From Limimaricola soesokkakensis (lineage in GTDB: Bacteria; Pseudomonadota; Alphaproteobacteria; Rhodobacterales; Rhodobacteraceae), in assembly GCF_900172345.1 (NCBI RefSeq), contig NZ_FWFY01000001.1:434001-498000 (forward strand): a DNA stretch of 64,000 bases, given 5' to 3'. This document shows positions 31,321 to 41,173 of the stretch, one piece after another; position 1 is the stretch's first letter, and every line of letters starts with the position of its first letter. A program made the translations under genes and the position numbers. Under the pieces are notes generated by a model that did not search any database, was not told the DNA's origin, and saw nothing but the letters and a program-made list of their open reading frames with translations.

Positions 31321-32984
31321 GCGGCGAAAGACTGATCTACCTTCCTCTCGGCGGCGCCGGCGAGATCGGCATGAACGCCTATGTCTACGGCTACGGCAAA
31401 CCGGGGCAGGAACGGCTGATCGTCGTCGATCTCGGCGTGACCTTCCCCGACATGGACACGACCCCGGGCGTCGATCTCATCATGCCCGACATCTCGTGGC
31501 TCGAGGCGCGCAAGGATCGCATCGACGCGATCTTCATCACCCACGCGCATGAGGACCATGTCGGCGCGGTCGGCCATTTCTGGAAGCGCCTCGGCGCCAC
31601 GATCCACGCGCGCAAGTTCACAGCAGCGATCGCGCGTCACAAGCTCGACGAGCATGGCGCCCCCGAAAGCATCCTGAACGTGGTCGAGCCCTGGCCCGCG
31701 ACGGTCGATGCCGGGCCGTTCAAAGTGGGCTTCGTGCCGATCAGCCACTCGATCCCCGAAAGCTCGGGTCTCGTGATCGACAGCCCTGAGGGCCGGGTGC
31801 TGCATTCGGGCGATTTCAAGGTCGACCACACCCCGGTCGTGGGCGAGCCCTTCAACCCCGACCTCTGGTCCGAGATCTCCAAGGGTGGCGTCAAGGCGCT
31901 GGTCTGCGACTCGACCAACGTGTTCTCGCCGCTGCCGGGCCGTTCCGAAGCGACGCTGGCGCCCGAGATCGAGAAACTGATCGCGGCGCAGCCGGGCATG
32001 GTGGTGGCCACGACCTTCGCCTCGAACGTGGCACGTCTCAAGACCATCGCCATCGCCGCCGACCGGGCCGGGCGCACCGTCTGCCTGCTGGGCCGCGCCA
32101 TGCGCCGCATGGTCGAGACCGCGACCGAATGCGGGCTGCTGCACGGCTTTCCCAAGACCGTGGGCCCGGAAGAGGCCGCTTCGATCCCGCGCGAGAACCT
32201 GCTCCTGCTGGTCACCGGCAGCCAGGGCGAGCGCCGCGCGGCCAGCGCGCAGCTGGCGCAGGGCTCCTATCTCGGGCTGAAGTTGCAGGAGGGCGACAGC
32301 TTCCTGTTCTCCTCGCGCACCATCCCGGGCAACGAGCGCGGCGTGATCAAGATCATGAACCAGCTCTCGGAGAAGGGCGTGGACGTGATCGAGGACACGC
32401 ATGGCCTCTTCCACGTCTCGGGCCACGCCAACCGACCCGACTTGCAGCTGCTGCACGACATCGTGCGGCCGCAGTTCCTCGTGCCGATGCATGGCGAGCA
32501 TCGCCATCTGCGTGAGCACGTGAAGCTCGGCCTCGAGCGGGGTCTGCCGGGGATCGTCGCGGTCAACGGCATGATGCTCGACCTGTCGGGCAACGCGCCC
32601 AAGGTGGCCGAGTACATCGACACCGGCCGCAGCTATCTCGACGGTTCGGTGATGATCGGCGCGATGGACGGCATCGTGCGCGACCGGATCCGGATGGCGC
32701 TCAACGGCCATGTCACCGTGACCATGATCATCGACGAGAACGACGAGCCGCTCGGTGATCCGTGGTGCGAGATCATGGGCCTGCCGGAGAAGGGCCGCTC
32801 GAACGCGCCGCTGGTGGAGACGCTCGAAGGCGACCTGGCCCAGTTCGTCAACAAGGCGGGCCGCCGGATGCTGCGCGACGAGGACAAGCTCGACCGCGAA
32901 CTCAAGCGCATCGCGCGCTCGACCACTCAGGCCGAGACCGGCAAGAAGCCCGAGGTCAACGTCGTGGTGAGCCGGCTGAGCTGA
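31317..32984 (+). CDS. rnj: Ribonuclease J family protein
   Basis: This 555-residue metallo-beta-lactamase/beta-CASP ribonuclease should act in mRNA decay and rRNA 5'-end maturation. Zinc-site residues are in ITHAHEDHVGAVGH (about 74-87), followed by HSIPESSG and HSGDFKVDHTP. The beta-CASP part has VTGSQGE and FHVSGHANRPDL with VPMHGEHRHL, and a C-terminal domain of about 110 residues follows. ATG 31317 overlaps the coaX stop, so the gene forms the tail of the nuo-birA-coaX run, as seen in several alphaproteobacteria. Confidence 0.93.
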   Translation: MSGERLIYLPLGGAGEIGMNAYVYGYGKPGQERLIVVDLGVTFPDMDTTPGVDLIMPDISWLEARKDRIDAIFITHAHEDHVGAVGHFWKRLGATIHARKFTAAIARHKLDEHGAPESILNVVEPWPATVDAGPFKVGFVPISHSIPESSGLVIDSPEGRVLHSGDFKVDHTPVVGEPFNPDLWSEISKGGVKALVCDSTNVFSPLPGRSEATLAPEIEKLIAAQPGMVVATTFASNVARLKTIAIAADRAGRTVCLLGRAMRRMVETATECGLLHGFPKTVGPEEAASIPRENLLLLVTGSQGERRAASAQLAQGSYLGLKLQEGDSFLFSSRTIPGNERGVIKIMNQLSEKGVDVIEDTHGLFHVSGHANRPDLQLLHDIVRPQFLVPMHGEHRHLREHVKLGLERGLPGIVAVNGMMLDLSGNAPKVAEYIDTGRSYLDGSVMIGAMDGIVRDRIRMALNGHVTVTMIIDENDEPLGDPWCEIMGLPEKGRSNAPLVETLEGDLAQFVNKAGRRMLRDEDKLDRELKRIARSTTQAETGKKPEVNVVVSRLS

Positions 32985-32992
32985 TCCCGGGA

Positions 32993-33023
32993 GGGGGACG
33001 GGTGCACCGCGCGCTCGTCCCCC
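32993..33023 (+). terminator. GC-rich hairpin after rnj, possible operon end
   Basis: GGGGGACG (32993-33000) pairs perfectly with CGTCCCCC (33016-33023) around a 15-base loop. It begins 9 bp after the rnj stop. There is no T-run, so it may be a Rho-dependent end or an RNA-stability structure. Confidence 0.4.
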
Positions 33024-33074
33024 GCCGATGGGCCGCTTGCAATGGCGAGCGGCGAGGCCGTCTGGAGCGCTGTG

Positions 33075-33563
33075 ATGACGGGGCCACTCAAGGTCGAGAC
33101 GATCCCCGAGGCGGCGATCATTCCCTTGGCGTCGCTATGGCACGATGGCTGGCACGAGGCGCATGATCATCTCGTGCCGTCATACGACGCCGCGACCCGT
33201 TCCCGAGGACGTTTCGCGGATCGACTTCGCCGTGAGCACCCGTCCGGACGAATGGTCCGGCTGGAAGATCGGCCGGTCGGCCTCTGCCTGACCAGCGGGG
33301 CCGAAATCTCCCAACTTTTCGTTGATGTAACCGCGCGGCGCCTCGGCGTCGGCCGAGTGTTGCTTGCCGATGTGGAGCGGCACATTGCGCTGTCCGGCCA
33401 CGACGAAGCCTCGCTCACGGTGGTGCAGGGCAACGACCAAGCGCGCGGCTTCTACGAGCGACATGGTTGGCGGCGCGACGGGCTGACCACGATCGAGATC
33501 AAGCACGGATCGCGGTCGGCTGTCCTCTATCTCTGGCGATTTGCCAAGACGGTGATGTGCTGA
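33075..33563 (+). CDS. GNAT family N-acetyltransferase
   Basis: A 162-residue protein from ATG 33075 (GGAG 8 bases upstream); ATG 33042 in the same frame is an alternative. It has the GNAT acetyl-CoA pattern: ISQLFVDVTARRLGVGRVLL (about 86-105, with R-x-x-G-x-G/A) and a C-terminal NDQARGFYERHGWRRDG typical of the family. Substrate unknown. The gene stands alone between rnj and a convergent exported-protein gene. Confidence 0.85.
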   Translation: MTGPLKVETIPEAAIIPLASLWHDGWHEAHDHLVPSYDAATRSRGRFADRLRREHPSGRMVRLEDRPVGLCLTSGAEISQLFVDVTARRLGVGRVLLADVERHIALSGHDEASLTVVQGNDQARGFYERHGWRRDGLTTIEIKHGSRSAVLYLWRFAKTVMC

Positions 33564-33599
33564 CGGACGCGCCGTGCCTCTGGCCCAGAGGTCCGGCCG

Positions 33600-34238
33600 T
33601 TAGCCGCTGCACACATAGACAGCGCCGCCGATCACAACAACCGACGCGGCGGCGGCGCCGAGCGCGACGGGGCCGGTTAGGGCGGCAGTGACGCCGGGCG
33701 CGGCGGTGCCGATGCTGGTGGCAAGCCATTCCGCCGTTCCCTTCAGAACCAGCGCGCCCGAGCTATGTAGCAATCGCTCGGGCTCGGCCACGGCCTCGGC
33801 AGGTGTCGGCGGCGGTGCCAGCATCAGCCCGGCCAAGGTGGTGCCGGTATCGACCGCAGCATTGACCCGGTCGCAGGTGGTGACGCTGCACTGCGCGGTC
33901 GTGCCGCGCGTGCCGGGCACCAGCAACCAACCATCATCGTCGGGATCGGGCTGGAGGCAGTAGCCATCGGTTTCCTCGTGAGGCAGCTCCACCGCGAGAT
34001 AGGTGAACAGCACCCGGCTGTCGCAGGCGGGCGGGCTGCCCCACGCCTTGTTCCAGACCTTGCCGGGCCAGCGCGACATTCGCTCGCGCGTACCCAGCTC
34101 GGTCTCGAAATCGATGGAATCATCGTAGGTCACGACCGTCTCGTGGCCGTTGACCGAGGCGCGGCAATGCGTCTCCTCGGCCTGCGCGGGCAGGGCCGGG
34201 ATCGCGGCGGCGAGAGCGAGGGAGAGAAGGACCCGCAT
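33600..34238 (-). CDS. Exported protein of unknown function with hydrophobic C-terminus
   Basis: A 212-residue protein has a signal peptide (about 1-20, ALPAQA end). A domain of about 100 residues contains six cysteines in regions such as THCRAS, PPACDSRV, DGYCLQPD and QCSVTTCDRV, suggesting disulphides in the periplasm. The C-terminal 50 residues are Ala/Gly/Val-rich and end in a probable TM helix (LGAAAASVVVIGGAVYVC), which could anchor it. I do not recognise the family. It is 14 bp downstream of the DEAD-box helicase gene on the same strand and may share its transcript. Confidence 0.7.
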   Translation of the reverse strand: MRVLLSLALAAAIPALPAQAEETHCRASVNGHETVVTYDDSIDFETELGTRERMSRWPGKVWNKAWGSPPACDSRVLFTYLAVELPHEETDGYCLQPDPDDDGWLLVPGTRGTTAQCSVTTCDRVNAAVDTGTTLAGLMLAPPPTPAEAVAEPERLLHSSGALVLKGTAEWLATSIGTAAPGVTAALTGPVALGAAAASVVVIGGAVYVCSG

Positions 34239-34252
34239 CGTGGTGGCGCGCC

Positions 34253-35797
34253 TCAGCCGGCGCGCCGCTCCTCGAAGCTCTTGAGGATGAAGGCGGGCGT
34301 GTCTTCGCCCATGCCGACGACCTCTTCTTCGCGGGTCTCCTGGCGACGACGATCGCGGCCCTGATGGCTCCGCTGGCCACCGCGCTGCTCGTTGCGGCGG
34401 GGCTCGACGGGGGCGGGTTCGGCGGCCTTCTCCGGCTTGGGCTCGGGCGCCTGCTCGATCTTGGGCTCCGGCTTCGGCTCGGCTTCGGGCTTGGCCTCGA
34501 CCGGCTTCGGAGCCGCCGTTTCGGGCTTGGCCTCGGGCTTCGCCTCGTCGCGGCTGCGCGACCGGCTGCGCGAGCGGGAGCGACGCGGGCGCTCCTCTTC
34601 GCCGGCGGCCTCGGTGGCGGGCGCTTCGGCCGCGGCGGGCTTCGCCGCACCGCGCGGATCGTCGAGGCGCGGGATCGCGTTCTGCACGAGGCGCTCGACG
34701 TCGTCGAGGTTCTTCTCGTCGCGCGGGCTGCAGATCATGATCGCGGTGCCCTTGCGGCCGGCGCGGCCGGTGCGGCCGATCCGGTGCACGTAGTCCTCGG
34801 CGTGGCTCGGCACGTCGAAGTTGAAGACGTGGCTGACCGAAGGCACGTCGAGGCCGCGCGCGGCGACGTCGGAGGCCACGAGGATCTTCACCTCGCCGGC
34901 ACGGAAGCCGTCGAGCGTACGGGTGCGCTGGCTCTGCTCGAGATCGCCGTGGATCGGCTCGGCGTCGTAGCCGTGCTTCTTGAGACTCTTGGCCACCACG
35001 TCCACATCCATCTTGCGATTGCAGAAGATGATCGCGTTGGTGCAGGCCTCGCCCTCGGCATCGATCAAGGCCCGCAGCAGATCGCGTTTCTCGCCCGCCT
35101 CGCGGTCCTTGCGGCTGGCGCGGAACATGACCACGCCCTGCTTGATGTTCTCGCCCGTGGTGGCGGCGCGAGCCACCTCGATCTTCTCGGGGTTCGACAG
35201 GAAGGTGTTGGTGATCCGCTCGATCTCGGGCGCCATGGTGGCCGAGAAGAACAGCGTCTGGCGAGTGAAGGGCGTCAGGCCGAAGATCCGCTCGATATCT
35301 GGAATGAAGCCCATGTCGAGCATCCGGTCGGCCTCGTCCACGACCATGATCTGCACGCCGGTGAGCAGCAGCTTGCCGCGCTCGAAATGGTCGAGCAGTC
35401 GGCCCGGGGTGGCGATCAGCACGTCGACGCCCTTGTCGATCAGCGTGTCCTGTTCCTTGAACGACACGCCGCCGATCAGCAGCGCCTTGGTGAGCTTGGT
35501 GTGCTTGGCATAGGTGTCGAAGTTCTCGGCCACCTGAGCCGCGAGCTCGCGGGTCGGGCAGAGCACGAGGGAGCGCGGCATCCGGGCGCGGGCTCGGCCA
35601 CGACCGAGAAGCGTGATCATCGGCAGCACGAAGCTCGCGGTCTTGCCGGTACCGGTCTGCGCGATGCCGAGCACGTCGCGACCCTCGAGCGCCGGCGGAA
35701 TGGCGCCGGCCTGGATCGGGGTCGGGGTCTCGTAGCCGGCCTCTGAGACGGCCTTGAGCACCTTGGGGTCGAGGTTGAGATCGTTGAACTGGGTCAT
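34253..35797 (-). CDS. DEAD-box RNA helicase (RhlE-like) with RS and KPE-rich tail
   Basis: The 514-residue protein unwinds RNA duplexes using ATP. The helicase core (about 1-375) has Q-motif and motif I (AQTGTGKT), PTRELA, TPGRL, DEAD ([10 protein letters not shown]), SAT, and motif [12 protein letters not shown]. The remaining 140 residues are low-complexity: alternating Arg-Ser (about five RS units, near 34547-34594), then KPE/AKPE repeats, then an Arg/Gln-rich part and a closing [15 protein letters not shown] use ATG 35797 as start. Such helicases act in ribosome assembly and cold adaptation; the leader upstream is structured. Confidence 0.93.
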   Translation of the reverse strand: MTQFNDLNLDPKVLKAVSEAGYETPTPIQAGAIPPALEGRDVLGIAQTGTGKTASFVLPMITLLGRGRARARMPRSLVLCPTRELAAQVAENFDTYAKHTKLTKALLIGGVSFKEQDTLIDKGVDVLIATPGRLLDHFERGKLLLTGVQIMVVDEADRMLDMGFIPDIERIFGLTPFTRQTLFFSATMAPEIERITNTFLSNPEKIEVARAATTGENIKQGVVMFRASRKDREAGEKRDLLRALIDAEGEACTNAIIFCNRKMDVDVVAKSLKKHGYDAEPIHGDLEQSQRTRTLDGFRAGEVKILVASDVAARGLDVPSVSHVFNFDVPSHAEDYVHRIGRTGRAGRKGTAIMICSPRDEKNLDDVERLVQNAIPRLDDPRGAAKPAAAEAPATEAAGEEERPRRSRSRSRSRSRDEAKPEAKPETAAPKPVEAKPEAEPKPEPKIEQAPEPKPEKAAEPAPVEPRRNEQRGGQRSHQGRDRRRQETREEEVVGMGEDTPAFILKSFEERRAG

Positions 35798-35812
35798 GTG
35801 AGCCTTTCGAGA

Positions 35813-35868
35813 CTGCGGCACCGATTGGCCGCAGGAGCAGGCGCGGCCCGCCCGGCCGGATTGCCGGG
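35813..35868 (-). promoter_or_regulatory. Two hairpins in the 5' leader of the DEAD-box helicase mRNA
   Basis: Seven-base arms at 35813-35819 and 35828-35834 form one perfect stem with an 8-base loop. Six-base arms at 35851-35856 and 35863-35868 form a second with a 6-base loop. Both lie between the predicted promoter and the start codon, so they would be in the untranslated leader. This would suit temperature- or helicase-responsive control, which is inference. Confidence 0.5.
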
Positions 35869-35884
35869 TCGTTCGACTTGGCCC

Positions 35885-35913
35885 GCCATATGCCGAAAGC
35901 CCGCACGGGTCAA
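35885..35913 (-). promoter_or_regulatory. Sigma-70-type promoter of the DEAD-box helicase gene
   Basis: On the minus strand TTGACC (35913-35908) is followed after 17 bp by TATGGC (35890-35885). Transcription would start near 35878, giving a leader of about 80 bases. The pattern is almost the same as at the nuo operon. Confidence 0.55.
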
Positions 35914-35994
35914 GTTTGGCGGCGGAACGGCCCCGGAGCGCGGGCGTTGGGCCCGATAGCCCCGTGACCGGGGTGCCACGAGATGGAGGCGGTG

Positions 35995-36423
35995 ATGATC
36001 AAGAAACACGGCAAGGCGCATTGGAGCGGCGGCATCAAGGAGGGCGGCGGCGAAATTTCGACCCAGACCGGCGTGTTGAAGGATCAGCCCTATGGCTTCA
36101 ACGCCCGTTTCGAAGGCGGTCCCGGCACCAACCCCGAGGAGTTGATCGGTGCGGCGCATGCGGCCTGCTATGCGATGGCGCTGTCGCTCGAATTGGGCAA
36201 GGACGAGCTGACCGCCGATGACATCGACGTCCAGTCCACCGTGTCGCTGGAAAAGGTGGGCGAGGGGTTCGAGATCACAAAGATCCACCTCGACGTGACC
36301 GCGAAGGTCCCGGGCGCCTCGGAAGAGCAGTTCCGCAAGGCGACGGAGGCCACAAAGACCGGCTGCCCGGTCTCGAAGCTGCTGAAGGCCGCCGAGATCA
36401 CGATGGATGCGAAGCTGGCCTGA
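35995..36423 (+). CDS. OsmC family peroxiredoxin-like protein
   Basis: The 142-residue protein belongs to the OsmC/Ohr family of thiol peroxidases that detoxify organic hydroperoxides. The two catalytic cysteines are visible in AAHAACYAMALS (about Cys56) and KTGCPVSKLL (about Cys123). ATG 35995 is chosen because GGAGG lies 4 bases upstream; ATG 35983 in frame would bury that site. The pattern with PEELIGAAHA is of the OsmC rather than Ohr subgroup. It stands alone opposite the helicase gene. Confidence 0.9.
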   Translation: MIKKHGKAHWSGGIKEGGGEISTQTGVLKDQPYGFNARFEGGPGTNPEELIGAAHAACYAMALSLELGKDELTADDIDVQSTVSLEKVGEGFEITKIHLDVTAKVPGASEEQFRKATEATKTGCPVSKLLKAAEITMDAKLA

Positions 36424-36449
36424 TCGGCCCGATCCCGCTCAAGACAGGA

Positions 36450-36473
36450 GAGGCGGTCCCGAAGGGCCGCCTC
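36450..36473. terminator. Hairpin between convergent osmC-like and prfC genes
   Basis: GAGGCGGTCCC (36450-36460) pairs with GGGCCGCCTC (36464-36473) with one bulged base and a 3-base loop. Only short T tracts flank it, so termination strength is uncertain. Confidence 0.45.
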
Positions 36474-36482
36474 TTCGAGGTT

Positions 36483-38078
<1,596 letters not shown>

Positions 38079-38094
38079 GCGCGCCTCATAGAGA

Positions 38095-38114
38095 ATTGCC
38101 GCGCGGGGGGCAAT
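38095..38114 (-). terminator. Small hairpin between the Hint gene and prfC
   Basis: ATTGCC (38095-38100) and GGCAAT (38109-38114) form a perfect 6-bp stem with an 8-base loop. On the minus strand it is followed by TCTC and no long T-run. It may end the Hint-gene transcript or serve as an operator for prfC; the sequence does not decide. Confidence 0.35.
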
Positions 38115-38127
38115 CGGCCGGTGGCGC

Positions 38128-39105
38128 CTAGAGCCCGGAGGCCCGGCGCAGCAGCGCCACGGCGTCGGCGCCGGGCAGCAGGCTTTCGGAAACCTCGTAG
38201 GACAGGCCGCGCGGATGGCTATGGCGCGCGATGTCGTCGGGCAGAACCGCGGCGTTGCGCCGGTCCACCAGCAGGGATTCGGCGGCGATCCCCTCGGCAT
38301 AGACGATCTGGTGATCGTCGAAGACCAGTTGGAAATAGTCGACGAAGCCGCCCTCGACCTGGATCACGCTGTCGTCATCGACCAGGTGGCGGACCTTGAT
38401 CATCAATTCGGACCGGCCGGTGCCGAGGTGGTCTTCGCGCTGCCAGACGAAGACCCGGTGTTCCGGGCTGAGCAGAAGGTCGCGCGCATTGTTCAGCGCG
38501 CCCGCCCGGATCAGAACCGGCGCGAAGCGGCCAGTGGCGCGCAAGGTGGTCCGACCGACCCAGCGCAGCGCCTGCGGTCCGTCATCGCGGGTCAGGATAC
38601 GGTCGCCGGGCGCCAGCTCCTCGACCGGCACCTGCGCGCCGCTGCTCAGGGCGATCCGCGTGCCGCGGGTGAACGAGGCGCAGGCCACCTGCGCCAGCCG
38701 GGTGGTGCCCGCATGGCGGTCGATACCGACGAGGCGGTAATCCTCGCCCTCGCTCATCCGGCCCAGCGGCAACAGGTAGATCGCGACGGCGGCCCCCGCC
38801 TCGACCTCGACCAGCACCACCGCCTCGCCGATGCTGCCGTCCCGGGCCGACAGCGACAGGCAGCTGTCGATATGCACCGATCGGCCTGCCTGCCCGTCCA
38901 CGCCTCCCGCCTCGATCCGAAAGCCGCCCTCGGCGTCCGGGCGCAGGGTCAGTTGGCGGCGTCGCGCGCCAGGGGCGAGGCGATAGATGTCGTCGGGGAC
39001 CAACTCGTCGGCGAAGCTCAGCGCCTCGCCGCGGGCCACGCCTTGAGAGACGGTGAAATCGGCGGCGTCGATGACGGCGAGTTGTTGGAGTTGGCCGGTT
39101 TCCAT
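38128..39105 (-). CDS. Hint-domain (Hedgehog/intein-type) protein
   Basis: The 325-residue protein starts at ATG 39105 (GGGGAGA 5 bases upstream). Residues 1-135 are an uncharacterised domain. From about 140 a Hint_2-type domain follows: SFTRGTRIALSSGAQVPVEEL, GDRILTRDDGPQALRWVGR, SPEHRVFVW and a late FDDHQIVYAEGIAAESLLV. Hint domains splice or cleave themselves; many Rhodobacteraceae proteins carry this version. The usual first Cys of the CFTxGT motif is Ser here, with a Cys two residues before. Function unknown. Confidence 0.82.
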   Translation of the reverse strand: METGQLQQLAVIDAADFTVSQGVARGEALSFADELVPDDIYRLAPGARRRQLTLRPDAEGGFRIEAGGVDGQAGRSVHIDSCLSLSARDGSIGEAVVLVEVEAGAAVAIYLLPLGRMSEGEDYRLVGIDRHAGTTRLAQVACASFTRGTRIALSSGAQVPVEELAPGDRILTRDDGPQALRWVGRTTLRATGRFAPVLIRAGALNNARDLLLSPEHRVFVWQREDHLGTGRSELMIKVRHLVDDDSVIQVEGGFVDYFQLVFDDHQIVYAEGIAAESLLVDRRNAAVLPDDIARHSHPRGLSYEVSESLLPGADAVALLRRASGL

Positions 39106-39197
39106 GCACGTCTCCCCAGCGGCATTGCATGCGCGCGACATCATTGCCCGGCCCGGTTGCCGATGCTAGGCCAGCCATGCAAACAGGGAGAGATCTG

Positions 39198-39977
39198 ATG
39201 GATCTGGGTATCAGGGGCAAGCGGGCGCTGGTCTGCGCCTCGTCCAAGGGGCTGGGGCGCGGTTGCGCCGAGGCGCTGGCCGAAGCGGGCGTCGATCTGG
39301 TGATGAACGCGCGGGGGCAGGAGGCGCTGGAACAGGCGGCGCAGGAGATCCGCGACCGTTTCGGGGTCGAGGTCGTCACCGTCGCCTGCGACGTGACCAC
39401 GCCGGAGGGGCAGAAGCAGGTGATCGACGCGGCGCAGGGTGTCGACATCCTCGTCACCAATGCGGGCGGCCCGCCGCCGGGCATGTGGACCGATTGGGAC
39501 CGCGAGGATTTCATCCGTGCGCTCGATGCCAACATGCTGACGCCGATCGCGCTGATGAAGGCGCTGGTGCCCGGCATGATGGATCGCGGCTGGGGACGGG
39601 TGGTCAACATCACCTCGCAATCGGTGAAATCGCCGATCCCGGCGCTGGGCCTGTCGAACTCGGCGCGCGCCGGTCTCACCGGCTATGTCGCGGGCACCTC
39701 GCGGCAGGTCGCGCCCTCGGGCGTGAACATCAACAACCTGCTGCCCGGCATCCATGACACCGACCGGGCCGCCTCGCTCGATGGCGGCGTGTCGAAGAAG
39801 GAGGGGATCAGCGTCGAGGAAGCCCGCGCCCGCCGCGAGGCGACGATCCCGACCCGGCGCTACGGCACGGCCGCCGAGTTCGGCGCGACCTGCGCCTTCA
39901 TGTGCTCGCAGCATGCGGGATTCATGGTCGGGCAGAACGTTCTTCTGGATGGCGGCGCGGGCAACCAGACCATGTAA
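39198..39977 (+). CDS. Atypical short-chain dehydrogenase/reductase (SDR) family protein
   Basis: The 259-residue protein has the Rossmann fold of SDRs, with CASSKGLGRG (about 13-22) in place of TGxxxGIG, CDVTTPEGQ, and VTNAGGPPPG (about 89-98). The active-site region reads NITSQSVKSPIPALGLSNSARAG. The catalytic Ser region is present, but the Tyr and Lys of YxxxK are replaced by Leu and Ala. This matches a known FabG-like SDR subgroup lacking both a perfect cofactor motif and the catalytic tetrad, so ordinary reductase activity is doubtful. ATG 39198 has AGGGAGAG upstream. Gene stands between divergent Hint and an orphan ABC gene. Confidence 0.85.
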   Translation: MDLGIRGKRALVCASSKGLGRGCAEALAEAGVDLVMNARGQEALEQAAQEIRDRFGVEVVTVACDVTTPEGQKQVIDAAQGVDILVTNAGGPPPGMWTDWDREDFIRALDANMLTPIALMKALVPGMMDRGWGRVVNITSQSVKSPIPALGLSNSARAGLTGYVAGTSRQVAPSGVNINNLLPGIHDTDRAASLDGGVSKKEGISVEEARARREATIPTRRYGTAAEFGATCAFMCSQHAGFMVGQNVLLDGGAGNQTM

Positions 39978-40020
39978 GCTTGCGGGCGCGGGGCGGGATT
40001 GCTAGGGCATTCCGACGCAA

Positions 40021-41163
40021 TTGATCGGGATTTGGCCCTTGTTCGAGACCTCCCCGCCCCGCACGCCGCAGCAGACCGCGCCCGCCCCGCGGCTGGAGAT
40101 CCGCGACCTGACCCGCGTCTTTTCGGGCCGCGAGGTCGTCAGCGGCGTATCGCTCAAGGTGATGCCGGGGCAGGTGACCTGCCTGCTCGGCCCGTCGGGC
40201 TGCGGCAAGTCCACCACGCTCCGGATCATCGCCGGCGTCGACCGGCAGGATGCGGGCGGCGTCTATGTCGACGGCCGCCCGATCTCGGAGGGCGCGCTGC
40301 ACATGCCGCCGGAGGCGCGCGGCATCGGCCTGATGTTCCAGGACTTCGCGCTGTTTCCCCATCTCGACGTGGCGCGCAATGTGGGCTTCGGCCTCAAGGG
40401 GCCCAAGGCCGAGATCCGGGCCCGGGTCGAAACGCTGCTCGACAAGGTGGGCATGCGCCGCCACATCGACCGCTACCCGCACGAGCTTTCGGGGGGTGAG
40501 CAGCAACGCGTGGCGCTGGCGCGGGCGCTGGCGCCCAGCCCGCGCATCCTCTTGATGGACGAGCCGTTTTCGGGGCTCGACGACCGGTTGCGCGATGATA
40601 TCCGCGACGAGACGCTCGGCGTGCTCAAGGCCGAGGGCACGGCGGTGCTGCTGGTCACGCATGAGCCCGCCGAGGCGATGCGCATGGCCGATGAGATCGC
40701 GTTGATGCGCGACGGCCACGTCGTGCAGTACGGCGCGCCCTACAACATCTACAACGCGCCCAAGGACCGGGAGGCCGCCGCCTTCTTCAGCGACATCAAC
40801 GTGATCGAGGGCCGCGTTCAGGGCGCGCTGTGCGACACGCCGTTCGGGGATTTCCTGACGCCGGGCCTGCCGGATGGCACCGAAGTCGAGATCGTGATCC
40901 GGCCGCAGCATCTGAAGATCGATTTCGACCGACAGGGGCGCGGCCCGAACCCGACCACCCGCGAGGGTACCCCTGCCGCCGGCACGGTCGAGCGCGCGCG
41001 CTTTCTCGGGGCCTCCAGCCTCGTGGAATTCCGCATGGACCATGACGGCGAGATCCTACGCGCTTCTGTGCCTTCGGTCTTCCTGCCTAAGCCCGGCACG
41101 CGGCTCTGGCTGATGATGCGACGCGACCGCTGCTTCGTCTTTCCGAAGCGACGCGCTGGCTGA
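40021..41163 (+). CDS. ABC transporter ATP-binding protein (FbpC/iron or spermidine type)
   Basis: The roughly 380-residue ATPase has Walker [10 protein letters not shown] (about 59-67), signature LSGGEQQR, Walker B ILLMDEP and a switch histidine in VTHEPAEAM. A C-terminal TOBE-like domain from about 265 is typical of ABC importers of the iron(III)/sugar/polyamine class. No ATG is in reach: TTG at 40021 or TTG at 40039 must be used, so the N-terminus is uncertain by six residues. No permease or binding protein lies nearby, so it must work with products encoded elsewhere. Substrate is not readable. Confidence 0.85.
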   Translation: MIGIWPLFETSPPRTPQQTAPAPRLEIRDLTRVFSGREVVSGVSLKVMPGQVTCLLGPSGCGKSTTLRIIAGVDRQDAGGVYVDGRPISEGALHMPPEARGIGLMFQDFALFPHLDVARNVGFGLKGPKAEIRARVETLLDKVGMRRHIDRYPHELSGGEQQRVALARALAPSPRILLMDEPFSGLDDRLRDDIRDETLGVLKAEGTAVLLVTHEPAEAMRMADEIALMRDGHVVQYGAPYNIYNAPKDREAAAFFSDINVIEGRVQGALCDTPFGDFLTPGLPDGTEVEIVIRPQHLKIDFDRQGRGPNPTTREGTPAAGTVERARFLGASSLVEFRMDHDGEILRASVPSVFLPKPGTRLWLMMRRDRCFVFPKRRAG

Positions 41164-41173
41164 GGCCTCGGGA

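Noticed and set aside
33577-33591. CCTCTG-GCC-CAGAGG as a terminator
   Set aside because: It has only six base pairs and no T-run; it may be chance between convergent genes.
33600-35906. A 768-codon frame fusing the exported protein to the helicase region
   Set aside because: The first 550 residues are the helicase gene read in the wrong frame (Arg-rich). Signal peptide and ribosome context place the real start at 34238.
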